A stretch of 64,000 bases of DNA from positions 744,001 to 808,000 of the forward strand of contig NZ_JBHUIB010000012.1 of the NCBI RefSeq assembly GCF_042682785.1. Direction: 5' to 3'. The translations under genes were made by a program, and so were the position numbers. Every line of letters starts with the position of its first letter. The first letter of the stretch is position 1. Positions 35,242 through 43,788 of this stretch are shown piece after piece. Origin of the DNA: Thalassotalea_F euphylliae. GTDB taxonomy: Bacteria > Pseudomonadota > Gammaproteobacteria > Enterobacterales > Alteromonadaceae. The notes under the pieces are model-generated. The model searched no databases, was not told the DNA's origin, and worked only from the letters and a program-made list of their open reading frames with translations.

Positions 35242-35974
35242 CTTATTCATTATTATCCAAGCGCGAATGACCTCTACACGATTGCCAGGTAAAGTGCTTT
35301 TGCCATTGAGAGGCACTACTGTTTTAGGCACTATGATTGAGCGCTTATCAGCCTATAAAGAAAGCATCGTTATTGCGACAACAAATGATGGTAGCGAAGC
35401 GCCAATAGTTGAGTTTTGTCAAACTAACGACATCAAAGTCTTCCGAGGTGATACTGACAATGTATTGTCACGTTACTATTTGGCTGCCAAAGAGTTCGGC
35501 GCAAAAGCTGGCGACATTATTGTTAGGCTAACGTCAGATTGCCCACTCATAGATCCCAATATTACGTCTCAAGTTATTGAACTTTATAAGCAGGGGCAAT
35601 GCGACATTGCCGCAGCAAGCAGCAATAGTGGCTTTCCGCGAGGACTTGATACTGAGGTATTCGGATTTGACCTATTGGAAACTGCCTATCTTAACGCAAC
35701 ACTAGATTATGAAAAGGAGCACGTGACTCCTTATATTTACCTTACTCATAAAGATAAATACCGTGTTGCGGAAGTAAAAGCGCCGATAGACGCCTCTCAA
35801 TATCGCATTACGCTTGATGAACAAGCAGATTACGAGGTGATTACGAAGCTTTACAAATTACTTAATGACGATGTGTCATTTAATTATGATACGTTGTTGG
35901 AAGTGCTAGAGAGTAACCCTGAGGTATCAGGGCTTAATCGACATATTGAACAGAAGAAAGTGAACAATGAATAA
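35225..35974 (+). CDS. cytidylyltransferase of SpsF/PseF type
   Basis: A 246- or 249-aa nucleotidyltransferase. The N-terminal motif FIIIQARMTSTRLPGKVLLPL is the CMP-nonulosonate/SpsF signature binding CTP; NVLSRYYLAAKEF, IVRLTSDCPLIDP and GFPRGLDTEVF follow. In Pse loci with this type, it probably takes the PseF role, activating pseudaminic acid as CMP-Pse. It resembles SpsF more than Campylobacter PseF, so the symbol is withheld. Start: GTG at 35225 lies 4 bases after AAGGAG, and ATG at 35234 is the alternative. It overlaps pseI by 8 bases. Confidence 0.82.
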   Translation: MRSMVNLFIIIQARMTSTRLPGKVLLPLRGTTVLGTMIERLSAYKESIVIATTNDGSEAPIVEFCQTNDIKVFRGDTDNVLSRYYLAAKEFGAKAGDIIVRLTSDCPLIDPNITSQVIELYKQGQCDIAAASSNSGFPRGLDTEVFGFDLLETAYLNATLDYEKEHVTPYIYLTHKDKYRVAEVKAPIDASQYRITLDEQADYEVITKLYKLLNDDVSFNYDTLLEVLESNPEVSGLNRHIEQKKVNNE

Positions 35975-36827
35975 GCCTTATTTTATTTCTGAAGTATCGA
36001 GCAACCACAGCCAAGACCTTGAACGAAGCAAAGAATTTATTCGTAAATCCGCTGAAATTGGTTGCGATGCAGTAAAGTTCCAATTGTTCAAAATAGACCA
36101 GCTATTCGCGCCGGAAATATTGTCGAAAAGTAAAATGCATGCGGATAGAAAACAATGGGAATTGCCTGTAGAGTTTCTGCCAGAGCTTAGCGCTTGCTCC
36201 AAAGAACACAGCATTGACTTTAGCTGTACGCCATTTTATTTGAAAGCCGTTGAAGAACTTGAACCTTATGTAGACTTCTACAAAATTGCCTCTTACGAGT
36301 TGTTGTGGGACGATCTCATCATTGAGTGCGCGCGCACAAATAAGCCATTGGTGCTTTCTACTGGTATGGCGACGCTCGATGAAATAGGTCATGCTGTTTC
36401 CACTTTTAACCGACATTCGAGTGCAGAGTTAACATTACTCCATACAATTTCCGCCTACCCAACACCAATCCATGAGGCCAATGTTAGTGCCATAGAAACA
36501 TTACGGTCAAAATTTGGCTGTCAGGTGGGGTTATCAGATCATTCTGTTTCGCCAGCAGTATTGTTGAGGGCTATACACCGCTGGCAAGCAAGTGCTGTTG
36601 AGTTTCATCTAGATCTAGATGAGCATGGCGAAGAGTATCAAACAGGACATTGCTGGTTACCTCACCAAATTGAAAGCACAATTAAACTCGTACGAGACGG
36701 TTTTAGTGCTGATGGTAATGGCGAGAAAGCGCCTGTTCCAAGTGAGCTACCCGATCGTGAATGGCGTGCAGATCCTGCTGACGGTTTACGCCCTTTTAAA
36801 CATGTAAGAAAGACGTTTAATGGCTAA
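35967..36827 (+). CDS. pseI: pseudaminic acid synthase-like NeuB-family enzyme lacking the SAF domain
   Basis: A 286-aa NeuB-family aldolase expected to condense the 6-deoxy-diacetamido hexose with phosphoenolpyruvate. The TIM-barrel landmarks are present: FISEVSSNHSQDLERSKEFI, DAVKFQLFK, DFSCTPFYLKAVEEL, FYKIASYELLWDDLI, LVLSTGMATLDEI and VGLSDHS. PseI, LegI and NeuB are normally about 330-350 aa with a C-terminal antifreeze-like SAF domain that completes the neighbouring subunit's active site. Here the protein ends just after the barrel (DPADGLRPFKHVRKTFNG). It overlaps pseG by 8 bases, so there is no room for a lost domain. Function is likely but the form is unusual. Confidence 0.82.
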   Translation: MNKPYFISEVSSNHSQDLERSKEFIRKSAEIGCDAVKFQLFKIDQLFAPEILSKSKMHADRKQWELPVEFLPELSACSKEHSIDFSCTPFYLKAVEELEPYVDFYKIASYELLWDDLIIECARTNKPLVLSTGMATLDEIGHAVSTFNRHSSAELTLLHTISAYPTPIHEANVSAIETLRSKFGCQVGLSDHSVSPAVLLRAIHRWQASAVEFHLDLDEHGEEYQTGHCWLPHQIESTIKLVRDGFSADGNGEKAPVPSELPDREWRADPADGLRPFKHVRKTFNG

Positions 36828-37809
36828 CACCTATCGCGCTGTTATCCGCTGTGATGCGTCACCTGCTATTGGTATGGGTCATATTGTTCGATGTTGCTGT
36901 TTAGCACAAGAACTTAAATCCCTAAATATTGAGCCATTATTTGTTGTTAACCCGTCTGATGCTGCGCGCAGTTATATAAGAAAATTTGATTTTAGATGGG
37001 TCGAATTTAGTCGTGACGATGACGACTATCTTGAATTTTTTCAAAATATAGTTGAGGAAGAAAACATTGACGTTTTTATCGGCGACGTAAGAGATGGTTT
37101 ACCAATATCGCTTATTAATTTTTTGAAAAGTTTACAAATAGTGACTTTAGGTTTGGATGAACCGAGTGATTACCGGGTCGCATGTGATAAGATTTTTTAT
37201 CCGCCAAGCCCCTTTGTGCAACAACTCGATTGGACCGGCTTTACTGGCGAAATTGCGCAAGGATGGGATTATATTGTTTTACGGCCAGACTTTTACAAGC
37301 CTTATGAGGTAAGTGCTAAGAAAGACTGGCTGTTAATGTTAGGTGGTACCGACGCTAAACGGCTTACCTTGCCAATTCTAAAACAGCTCGTTACCTTGCC
37401 TGATATTGCCGAATGTAATTTACACGTCGTGTGTAGAGAAACGCATCCTGACTTTCAAACGATAAATAGTTATGCCAAGTCACCCAATGTTTTAGTCCAT
37501 ACCCATGTTGAAAACATGGCAGCATTAATGGCCTCAATGTCACTGGCTATCATTAGCTTTGGTGTTAGTGCATATGAACTAGCTGCATTAAATGTTCCTG
37601 CTTATCATGTCTGTATTGAGCCTGATCACCATATTTCACACATACCTTTTGCAGAAAGTGGTTTAGCGCGTAAGGCTCTATTGGAAGATATTGGGCATAT
37701 TGTACCGTTTAAAATAGATATACCGTTGAGTGTCAGTAATGGCGCAAAGAAAATAGCAAGCGAAATACTGGCATCGCTCGAGTCAAAGTCGATTAAGGCT
37801 ATGGCGTAA
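36820..37809 (+). CDS. pseG: UDP-2,4-diacetamido-2,4,6-trideoxy-beta-L-altropyranose hydrolase-like protein
   Basis: A 329-aa GT-B-fold protein of the PseG family, which removes UDP to give the free sugar used by PseI. The N-terminal signature AVIRCDASPAIGMGHIVRCCCLAQEL carries the catalytic His in GMGHIVRC. The second domain has WLLMLGGTDAKRLTLPIL and the LAIISFGVSAYELAALNVPAYHVC segment, where UDP is bound. Its place in the overlapping pseB-C-F-I-G run supports the call. Confidence 0.86.
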   Translation: MANTYRAVIRCDASPAIGMGHIVRCCCLAQELKSLNIEPLFVVNPSDAARSYIRKFDFRWVEFSRDDDDYLEFFQNIVEEENIDVFIGDVRDGLPISLINFLKSLQIVTLGLDEPSDYRVACDKIFYPPSPFVQQLDWTGFTGEIAQGWDYIVLRPDFYKPYEVSAKKDWLLMLGGTDAKRLTLPILKQLVTLPDIAECNLHVVCRETHPDFQTINSYAKSPNVLVHTHVENMAALMASMSLAIISFGVSAYELAALNVPAYHVCIEPDHHISHIPFAESGLARKALLEDIGHIVPFKIDIPLSVSNGAKKIASEILASLESKSIKAMA

Positions 37810-37872
37810 TATTTGCAGTACGTGTCAAAGACAAAAAATTGTCATTTTTAGTAGTAATCACAGAGGGATATC

Positions 37873-38793
37873 ATGAGCGACAAAGTCGTTACTGAACATA
37901 CTGGTCCGGTTATAGATCATCGCAATGGCTTCGATGTCATTGAATGTGAACAGTGTGGCTTTAAACATGTCATGCCGTTGCCTACACCTGAAGAGCTAGA
38001 TGAGCTTTACAGGCACGAATATTACGACACAGAGAAGCCTTTGTTTTTGCAACAAAGTGAAGAAGATGCAGCGTGGTGGCAACAAGTTTACAACGATCGT
38101 TATGACACCTTTGAATCTGAGTTGTCCGAAGGGCAGAGAACCATATTAGACGTCGGCTCTGGCCCAGGTCGCTTTTTACATGCCGGTATGCAACGAGGCT
38201 GGAAAGTAACCGGTATAGAACCATCAGTTCAAGCCAGTGATTACGCCAAAAACACATTAGGTGTTAACGTTATTAATGACTTTTTAACGGTTGAAAGTGC
38301 AGCATCACTTGGCACTTTTGATGTTGTCCATGCAAGCCAAGTGCTTGAGCATATTCCCAACCCGATTGATGTGCTTAAAACGATGACATCTTTACTTAAA
38401 CCAGGTGGGATATTGTGTTTGGTGGTTCCGAATGATTTCAGTCCATTTCAGCTGGCGCTGCAAGAGGTAGAGAATTACGAGCCTTGGTGGATAGCTGCGC
38501 CGCATCATTTGAATTATTTCAATTTTGACTCATTGACCTCGTTGGTAGAAAAACACGGATATGAAGTGTTTCTTCGCGATACTACGTTTCCAATTGATAT
38601 GTTTTTATTGATGGGAGAAAACTATATAGGCAATGATGAGCTAGGCCGAGCGTGCCATCACAGAAGGGTGAGAATGGAAGCGCAATTGGCGAAAGCAGGT
38701 CAAAACCATGTCAGAAGAGGCTTGTATCAAGCCATGGCCAATCAAGGCCTGGGTAGAGAAGTATGTATTTTCGCCCGCAAGTTAGCGAGATAA
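37873..38793 (+). CDS. class I SAM-dependent methyltransferase
   Basis: A 306-aa methyltransferase. A short N-terminal region has a Cys pair (VIECEQCGFKHVMPLPTPEEL) resembling the small metal- or sugar-binding domain found before some sugar C- or O-methyltransferases, though only two Cys are visible. The SAM fold follows: TILDVGSGPGRFLHAG (motif I, about 94-109), VTGIEPSVQASDYA, FDVVHASQVLEHIPNP, and LLKPGGILCLVVPN. Substrate unknown; context suggests a nonulosonic acid or a precursor. It starts 63 bases after pseG, with AGAGGG upstream. Confidence 0.82.
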   Translation: MSDKVVTEHTGPVIDHRNGFDVIECEQCGFKHVMPLPTPEELDELYRHEYYDTEKPLFLQQSEEDAAWWQQVYNDRYDTFESELSEGQRTILDVGSGPGRFLHAGMQRGWKVTGIEPSVQASDYAKNTLGVNVINDFLTVESAASLGTFDVVHASQVLEHIPNPIDVLKTMTSLLKPGGILCLVVPNDFSPFQLALQEVENYEPWWIAAPHHLNYFNFDSLTSLVEKHGYEVFLRDTTFPIDMFLLMGENYIGNDELGRACHHRRVRMEAQLAKAGQNHVRRGLYQAMANQGLGREVCIFARKLAR

Positions 38794-38808
38794 CAGGAGA
38801 TTTATTAA

Positions 38809-40014
38809 ATGAGTAATTACAAAGTAATCGTACAGGCAAGCTCGCGCTCTTGGGCCGGTGGTGTAGATATTTGCATGGGGAAGGTTGAAGGCGAGCCTGC
38901 AGTTGTTAGAACGATTAAACGTGCTTTAGAGCATTTTCCAAATGCTGAAGTGGTGTTGGTCGCCCCTGAATTTGACCGAGGTGGTGAGCTAGATGATGTT
39001 GTTAAAAACCTTGATGCTAATCGATTGTCGATTTATTACGGGCATGATGCGAGTCCATTGAATCGAATGATCGAAGTGACTGAAGACATGGATGAGCAAG
39101 ATTACATAGTTCGTGTTGATGGTATCCATTTCTGCTTTGACCCAGAAGCCAGCAACAAGATGCTAAATATCGCCCTTGATAAAGGTGTAGATTGCGTCAA
39201 ATTACCCGATGATTTTCCTGTTCATTTCAGCTCTGAGATATTTAACGTAGGTGCATTGCGTAAACTGGATACCGTGTTAACGAGCGAGGAAGATGGCAAG
39301 TTTAAAGTTCATCCGAAGTGCTACTTTGTCTTGCATCCAGAGCAATTCACTACAGAATTTTTGCGAGAATTACCTACTTACTCTGACGAGTATTTAAAAG
39401 CGTGTCGTCAACAGGCGGAGTTCATTTATGAAATTCCACGTCAAGAAGTCAACAGTAAGCGTATAGCGTCTGGTGATCGACTAGGTTTCCACTATGAATT
39501 GGCACTGCGTCACATGAACACCAGCATGAAAGCTCTCGATATTGCGTGTGCCGATGGCTATGGCGTGCGCATGATGTCACCGCACTTAAAGGAATCGCAT
39601 GGGGCAGACTTGGACCCTGAGAGTGTTGAGTTTGCTAAGAAGCATTGCGACCAGAACAACACGGAGTATTTTGTACAAGACATTACCAAAATGTCGTTTG
39701 ACGATGAAAGCTACGATGCGGTAACGAGCTTCGAAACGTTAGAGCATGTGCCGGATCATGAATGTCTAAAAGAAGTTAAGCGTATTTTAAAGCCTGGCGG
39801 AGTATTTGTATTAAGTACACCACAAAATTCAATTGGCCATATTCCTGTGAACTCATGCCATTTAATCGAATACACATTGCAGGACTTGTTGGACTTAGTT
39901 GGCCAATATTTCATGGTCGTTAAGGTATACGGCATCAAAGCAGGTATAATTTATGACGAAAACGACCCGTATGGCACAAACACCGTGCTTGTTTGTATTA
40001 AACCACGTAACTAA
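38809..40014 (+). CDS. fusion of nucleotidyltransferase-like domain and SAM methyltransferase
   Basis: A 401-aa two-domain protein. The N-terminal part (about 1-205) resembles an SpsF/CMP-sugar transferase fold (KVIVQASSRSWAGGVDI, PAVVRTIKRAL, SIYYGHDASPLNRMIEV, DYIVRVDGIHFCFDP). It lacks the R-L-P-G-K nucleotide motif present in the SpsF-type gene upstream, so it may bind but not activate a sugar. The C-terminal part (about 225-400) is a class I methyltransferase with ALDIACADGYGVRMM, GADLDPESVEFAK, YDAVTSFETLEHVPDHE and ILKPGGVFVLSTP. I do not know a described protein with this domain pair. Confidence 0.78.
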   Translation: MSNYKVIVQASSRSWAGGVDICMGKVEGEPAVVRTIKRALEHFPNAEVVLVAPEFDRGGELDDVVKNLDANRLSIYYGHDASPLNRMIEVTEDMDEQDYIVRVDGIHFCFDPEASNKMLNIALDKGVDCVKLPDDFPVHFSSEIFNVGALRKLDTVLTSEEDGKFKVHPKCYFVLHPEQFTTEFLRELPTYSDEYLKACRQQAEFIYEIPRQEVNSKRIASGDRLGFHYELALRHMNTSMKALDIACADGYGVRMMSPHLKESHGADLDPESVEFAKKHCDQNNTEYFVQDITKMSFDDESYDAVTSFETLEHVPDHECLKEVKRILKPGGVFVLSTPQNSIGHIPVNSCHLIEYTLQDLLDLVGQYFMVVKVYGIKAGIIYDENDPYGTNTVLVCIKPRN

Positions 40015-40038
40015 TAATTAAAAGGTTAAAGCTGCGTT

Positions 40039-41808
40039 ATGACTCAACCAGTCACCACTAAGATTGCAAATCATCGCGACCTTAAGACGATGTCTACAAA
40101 TCAGTTAACTGAGCAGGCAGATATTATTCGCCAATTTTTGCTAGAAAATATAGCGAAAACGGGTGGCCATATTGGCGCCAACTTATCTGTCGTTGAATTG
40201 ACCGTCGCTATTCATTCCATGTTTGACTCCCCGACTGACAAAATTATTTTTGATACCGGGCACCAAGGTTACACGCATAAGTTACTTACTGAACGAGAGC
40301 ACTTGTTTGCGAGCTTGAATACATATCGTGGAATGAGTCGATTTGTTGCGCGTGAAGAGAGTGAGCATGATGCTATTGATGCATCTCATGCGGGGACATC
40401 GTTGTCCTTGGCTAGTGGCTATGCTAAAGCCCTGCATGGCAACGGTAACCAACAAGTTGTTGCAGTCATTGGAGATGGCTCGCTTGTCGAAGGCATGGCA
40501 TTTGAAGGTCTAAATTATTGTGCAGCAGAACAGCATCCAAATCTAACGATAGTTATCAATGACAATGAAATGGCAATTGCTAAGTCTGTAGGTGGCGTCA
40601 GAAATTTAACGGCGGGAGATGGCTGGCAACAAAGCTGTAAGACGTTTTTTGAAGCCATGGGGTTTGATTATATCGTGGTTGAAGATGGTCACGATATTGG
40701 CAACATCAACAACGCGCTCAATCAGGCTAAATCGTCTGTAAAAACAGCCGTAGTGCATGTGAAAACGGAAAAGGGTAAAGGATTAGCGTGTGCTAAAGAT
40801 CACCCTTACAAGATGCACTTTTCAATGCCTTATGATCCTGAGACTGGTGCTGGTGCATCAGCTACTGTGGTTGGTCGCACATACGCAGTAATCGCTGCTG
40901 AGCAGTTAGAACAAGCTATGGCTGCTGACGAGTCAATTTATGCTATAACACCAGCTACGCCTTATGCATCATCAATGGATGCATGTTTGGCTAGATTTCC
41001 AGAGCGTGCTTTAGACGTTGGAATGGCAGAGCAACATGCTGTTGGTATGGCTTGTGGATTAGCATTAGGTGGCAAAAAACCTGTTGTTTGTATGCAAACA
41101 ACCTTCATGCAGCGTGCCTACGACCAACTGATCCATGATGCGTGTTATATGGATTTGCCGGTAACTATGTTTGGTGTGCGAGCGGGTTTTGCAGGTTACG
41201 ATGGTGCTACGCATCATGGATTGTACGATTTACCGTACTTACGCTCGTTTCCAAACATGCAAATTGTCTACCCAGGCAATGCAGAACAATTTTCAAAAAT
41301 CATCAATAAACGGTTAGACAACCCAACGTCACCGATGACGATTTTATATCCCTACGAACCCGTTCCGGAACCAGAAGCGGAACTTGGTAATATGGAGCCA
41401 TGTGGTCTTGCTGTTTCTAAATCAGGTGTTGATGGTTTTATTGTTTGTCTTGGCAACAAATTAGCTGACGCATATCAGTTATCAGCTTTATTGAATGATA
41501 AAGGAAAATCGTTTGGTGTTATTTGCATTCAATCGATCAAACCTTTCCCTGCTGATAGATTAAATGAACTCATAGCGGGTGTTGAGCACGTTATCACTAT
41601 GGAAGAAAGTGTTGTCGTTGGGGGCTTAGGCTCGGCTGTTATTGAAGCAATGTCGGATGCGGGATTGCAAAAAAAGGTTTATCGAGCCGGTGTAAATGAC
41701 ATGTTCGTTCAGCCTGGTGCTAAAAACGAATGTGCTCAAGAGTGCGGTTTATTGCCTGAACAAATCTTAGATGCTATCGAAAATTGTTGGGGCGAGGATT
41801 TTGCTTAA
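40039..41808 (+). CDS. DXS/transketolase-like thiamine diphosphate enzyme
   Basis: A 589-aa ThDP enzyme with the full three-domain layout of 1-deoxyxylulose-5-phosphate synthase. The His pair region is IIFDTGHQGYTHKLL; ThDP/Mg binding is GDGSLVEGMAFEGLNY up to VINDNEMAIA. The catalytic Glu stands in GMAEQHAVGMACGLALGG, and the pyrimidine domain has VRAGFAGYDGATHHGLYDL. It is shorter than E. coli DXS (620 aa), and the phosphate-binding surroundings differ (ESEHDAIDASHAGTS). Its place in a sugar operon, overlapped with an SDR gene, suggests a dedicated two-carbon (acetyl) transfer to a sugar or aldehyde, not isoprenoid synthesis. That reassignment is inference. Confidence 0.82.
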   Translation: MTQPVTTKIANHRDLKTMSTNQLTEQADIIRQFLLENIAKTGGHIGANLSVVELTVAIHSMFDSPTDKIIFDTGHQGYTHKLLTEREHLFASLNTYRGMSRFVAREESEHDAIDASHAGTSLSLASGYAKALHGNGNQQVVAVIGDGSLVEGMAFEGLNYCAAEQHPNLTIVINDNEMAIAKSVGGVRNLTAGDGWQQSCKTFFEAMGFDYIVVEDGHDIGNINNALNQAKSSVKTAVVHVKTEKGKGLACAKDHPYKMHFSMPYDPETGAGASATVVGRTYAVIAAEQLEQAMAADESIYAITPATPYASSMDACLARFPERALDVGMAEQHAVGMACGLALGGKKPVVCMQTTFMQRAYDQLIHDACYMDLPVTMFGVRAGFAGYDGATHHGLYDLPYLRSFPNMQIVYPGNAEQFSKIINKRLDNPTSPMTILYPYEPVPEPEAELGNMEPCGLAVSKSGVDGFIVCLGNKLADAYQLSALLNDKGKSFGVICIQSIKPFPADRLNELIAGVEHVITMEESVVVGGLGSAVIEAMSDAGLQKKVYRAGVNDMFVQPGAKNECAQECGLLPEQILDAIENCWGEDFA

Positions 41809-42572
41809 TGACATCTCGTCTGGAAAATAAGGTCGCTGTTGTAACAGGGTCATCTCGTGGTTTAGGGCGAGCAATCGCCATAGCGTATGCCGAGCAAGGT
41901 GCAAAAGTCGTTGTCAATTACGTTAGTGACCAACAATCAGCAGAAAGTTGTGTCGCTGAAATTACCCAGAAATATGGTAAAGGACGTGCTATTGCTGTGA
42001 AAGCAAATGTATCCATTCGAGCTGAGATACAACAGTTATTTGAAACCACCGTAGAGACATTTGGCCAAATTGACATCCTTGTTAACAATGCCGGTATTAA
42101 TAAACGTGGCTGGTTCGACGAAGTGACCGACGAAGACTGGGATATGATTATGGGCGTTAATCTAAAAGGTCCATTCATATGCAGCCAAGAAGTCTTTCAA
42201 TACATGAAAGCGTCTGGAGGTGGTCGAATTATCAACATCTCCTCAGTGGCCGGCCAATACCACGGTCCTAAAACCGTGCATTATGCGGTATCAAAAGCAG
42301 GGTTAAATAGTTTAACAAAAGTGATTGCGCGGTATGGTGCGGAGCACAATATTCATGTCAATGCGATTGCCCCCGGCATTATTCGCACCGATCAAACTGC
42401 TGATGAAATTGATAGTCCAGCAGGGCAAAAAGTGATCGACATGACACTGTTGAAAAAGGAAGGACAGTTATCCGATGTGGCAAGCGCAGCAGTGTTTCTC
42501 GCGTCAGATGAACAACAATACATGACAGGACAGGTTATTGCGTTGAGCGGAGGCGCTATCCTTGACAGCTAA
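41808..42572 (+). CDS. short-chain dehydrogenase/reductase (SDR)
   Basis: A 254-aa classical SDR, close in pattern to FabG-type 3-oxoacyl reductases. It has the cofactor motif TGSSRGLG at 13-20, NNAG near 90, the catalytic Ser in NISSVAGQ, and Tyr159-x-x-x-Lys163 in YAVSK. The substrate is not readable. Its ATG overlaps the stop of the DXS-like gene (TAATG), and its end overlaps the ATP-grasp gene by 11 bases, so the three are made together. A likely job is reducing the keto group made by the DXS-like enzyme. Confidence 0.86.
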   Translation: MTSRLENKVAVVTGSSRGLGRAIAIAYAEQGAKVVVNYVSDQQSAESCVAEITQKYGKGRAIAVKANVSIRAEIQQLFETTVETFGQIDILVNNAGINKRGWFDEVTDEDWDMIMGVNLKGPFICSQEVFQYMKASGGGRIINISSVAGQYHGPKTVHYAVSKAGLNSLTKVIARYGAEHNIHVNAIAPGIIRTDQTADEIDSPAGQKVIDMTLLKKEGQLSDVASAAVFLASDEQQYMTGQVIALSGGAILDS

Positions 42573-43788
42573 AAAAACGATTCTTCTACTGGGCGCGGGC
42601 GCTGACCAGTGTTTTGCAATTAAGACCGCTAAAGAAATGTCGCTAAATGTATTGGTGGTTGACTGGAATCCTAAATCTCCAGGGTTTGATATTGCTGATG
42701 AACACGCAGTGGTAAGCACCAGAGATCTTGATGCCCTTAAAGCGTTCGCAGATCAATATATTGCCAAAGGTGGCAGAATTGATGGCGTCTCTGTAATGGG
42801 CAGCGACATATCGCAATATGTAGCGATGTTGGCAGAGTACTTAAGTGTGCCGCATATTCCTGTTGAAGCAGCATTGAAAGCGACCCATAAATTCGACATG
42901 AAACAGTGCTTCGCTGAACATGGTGTACCAATTCCTTGGTTTGCGCGCGTAGAGAGTGTTGAACAGCTTCACAGTGTTGTACGAGAGCGTGGATTGCCGC
43001 TTATTATTAAACCGACTGACCGCTCAGGCGCTCGTGGTGTTTATCTAATAACTGAGCGCGAACAAGTTGATGAGTTATTCGAGTTGTCGTTAGCAGAATC
43101 TTTCGCTGGCGAGGTGATGGTTGAAGAGTATCTTTCCGGTCGTCAAATAAGTTCTGAAAGCATTATTGTAGAGGGCAAGGCTTATACTCCAGGCTTTGTC
43201 GATAGAAATTACGATAGAATGCCGACATACCTGCCTAACATTATTGAAGATGGTGGCTGGGAGCCAAGTAGTGCTTCTCCATCGGAGAAAGCCGACGTCG
43301 AGCAGTTGATAGAAATGGCAGCAGCGGCTCTTGGCGTGAAAAATGGTGTTATCAAAGGCGATATAGTGCTGACTGATGACGGCGCCAAAATTATTGAAGT
43401 GGCAACACGGCTAAGCGGTGGAGATTTTTCTGAGAGTCTAGTGCCATTGGGGACCGGTGTGAATTACGTTCGTGTGGCGTTACAAGTTGCGCTGGGTGAA
43501 ACGCCTGACTTAGCCTCATTGAAACCCAAATTCCAGCAATATGTTGCTAACCGATACTTTTTTCCTCCAGCTGGTGTACTGAAGTCAGTGTCAGGTATCA
43601 GCGAAGTAGAGGCACAACCGTTTGTTAAAAAATTAGAAGTTTGGTATCAACCCGGTGATGCATTACCTCAGATTCGCAGTCACGCCGACCGATTTGGTGT
43701 GTTTACTGTAGTTGCCGACAATGCGGCACAATTAGAAGAGCGTGTTGCTTGGGTGCACCAAACCATCAATATAGTCGTTGAACATTGA
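42562..43788 (+). CDS. ATP-grasp carboxylate-amine ligase-like protein
   Basis: A 408-aa ATP-grasp enzyme of the PurK/biotin-carboxylase-like type. The N-terminal Rossmann lobe is KKTILLLGAGADQCFAIKTAK. The ATP lobe has LPLIIKPTDRSGARGVYL (with the Lys that binds ATP), EVMVEEYLSGRQISSES, and the metal-binding VIKGDIVLTDDGAKIIEVATRLSGG. The C-terminal part has VANRYFFPPAGVL. Such enzymes activate a carboxylate as acyl phosphate and join it to an amine or thiol. Translation begins at a TTG inside the SDR gene; the first in-frame ATG comes much later. It may attach an acyl group to an amino sugar here; this is inference. Confidence 0.82.
   Translation: MTAKKTILLLGAGADQCFAIKTAKEMSLNVLVVDWNPKSPGFDIADEHAVVSTRDLDALKAFADQYIAKGGRIDGVSVMGSDISQYVAMLAEYLSVPHIPVEAALKATHKFDMKQCFAEHGVPIPWFARVESVEQLHSVVRERGLPLIIKPTDRSGARGVYLITEREQVDELFELSLAESFAGEVMVEEYLSGRQISSESIIVEGKAYTPGFVDRNYDRMPTYLPNIIEDGGWEPSSASPSEKADVEQLIEMAAAALGVKNGVIKGDIVLTDDGAKIIEVATRLSGGDFSESLVPLGTGVNYVRVALQVALGETPDLASLKPKFQQYVANRYFFPPAGVLKSVSGISEVEAQPFVKKLEVWYQPGDALPQIRSHADRFGVFTVVADNAAQLEERVAWVHQTINIVVEH

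Noticed and set aside
35967..36827. pseI as a frameshifted pseudogene
   Set aside because: The end overlaps pseG by 8 bases with a clean stop, and the barrel is intact; a natural short form is more likely than a broken gene.
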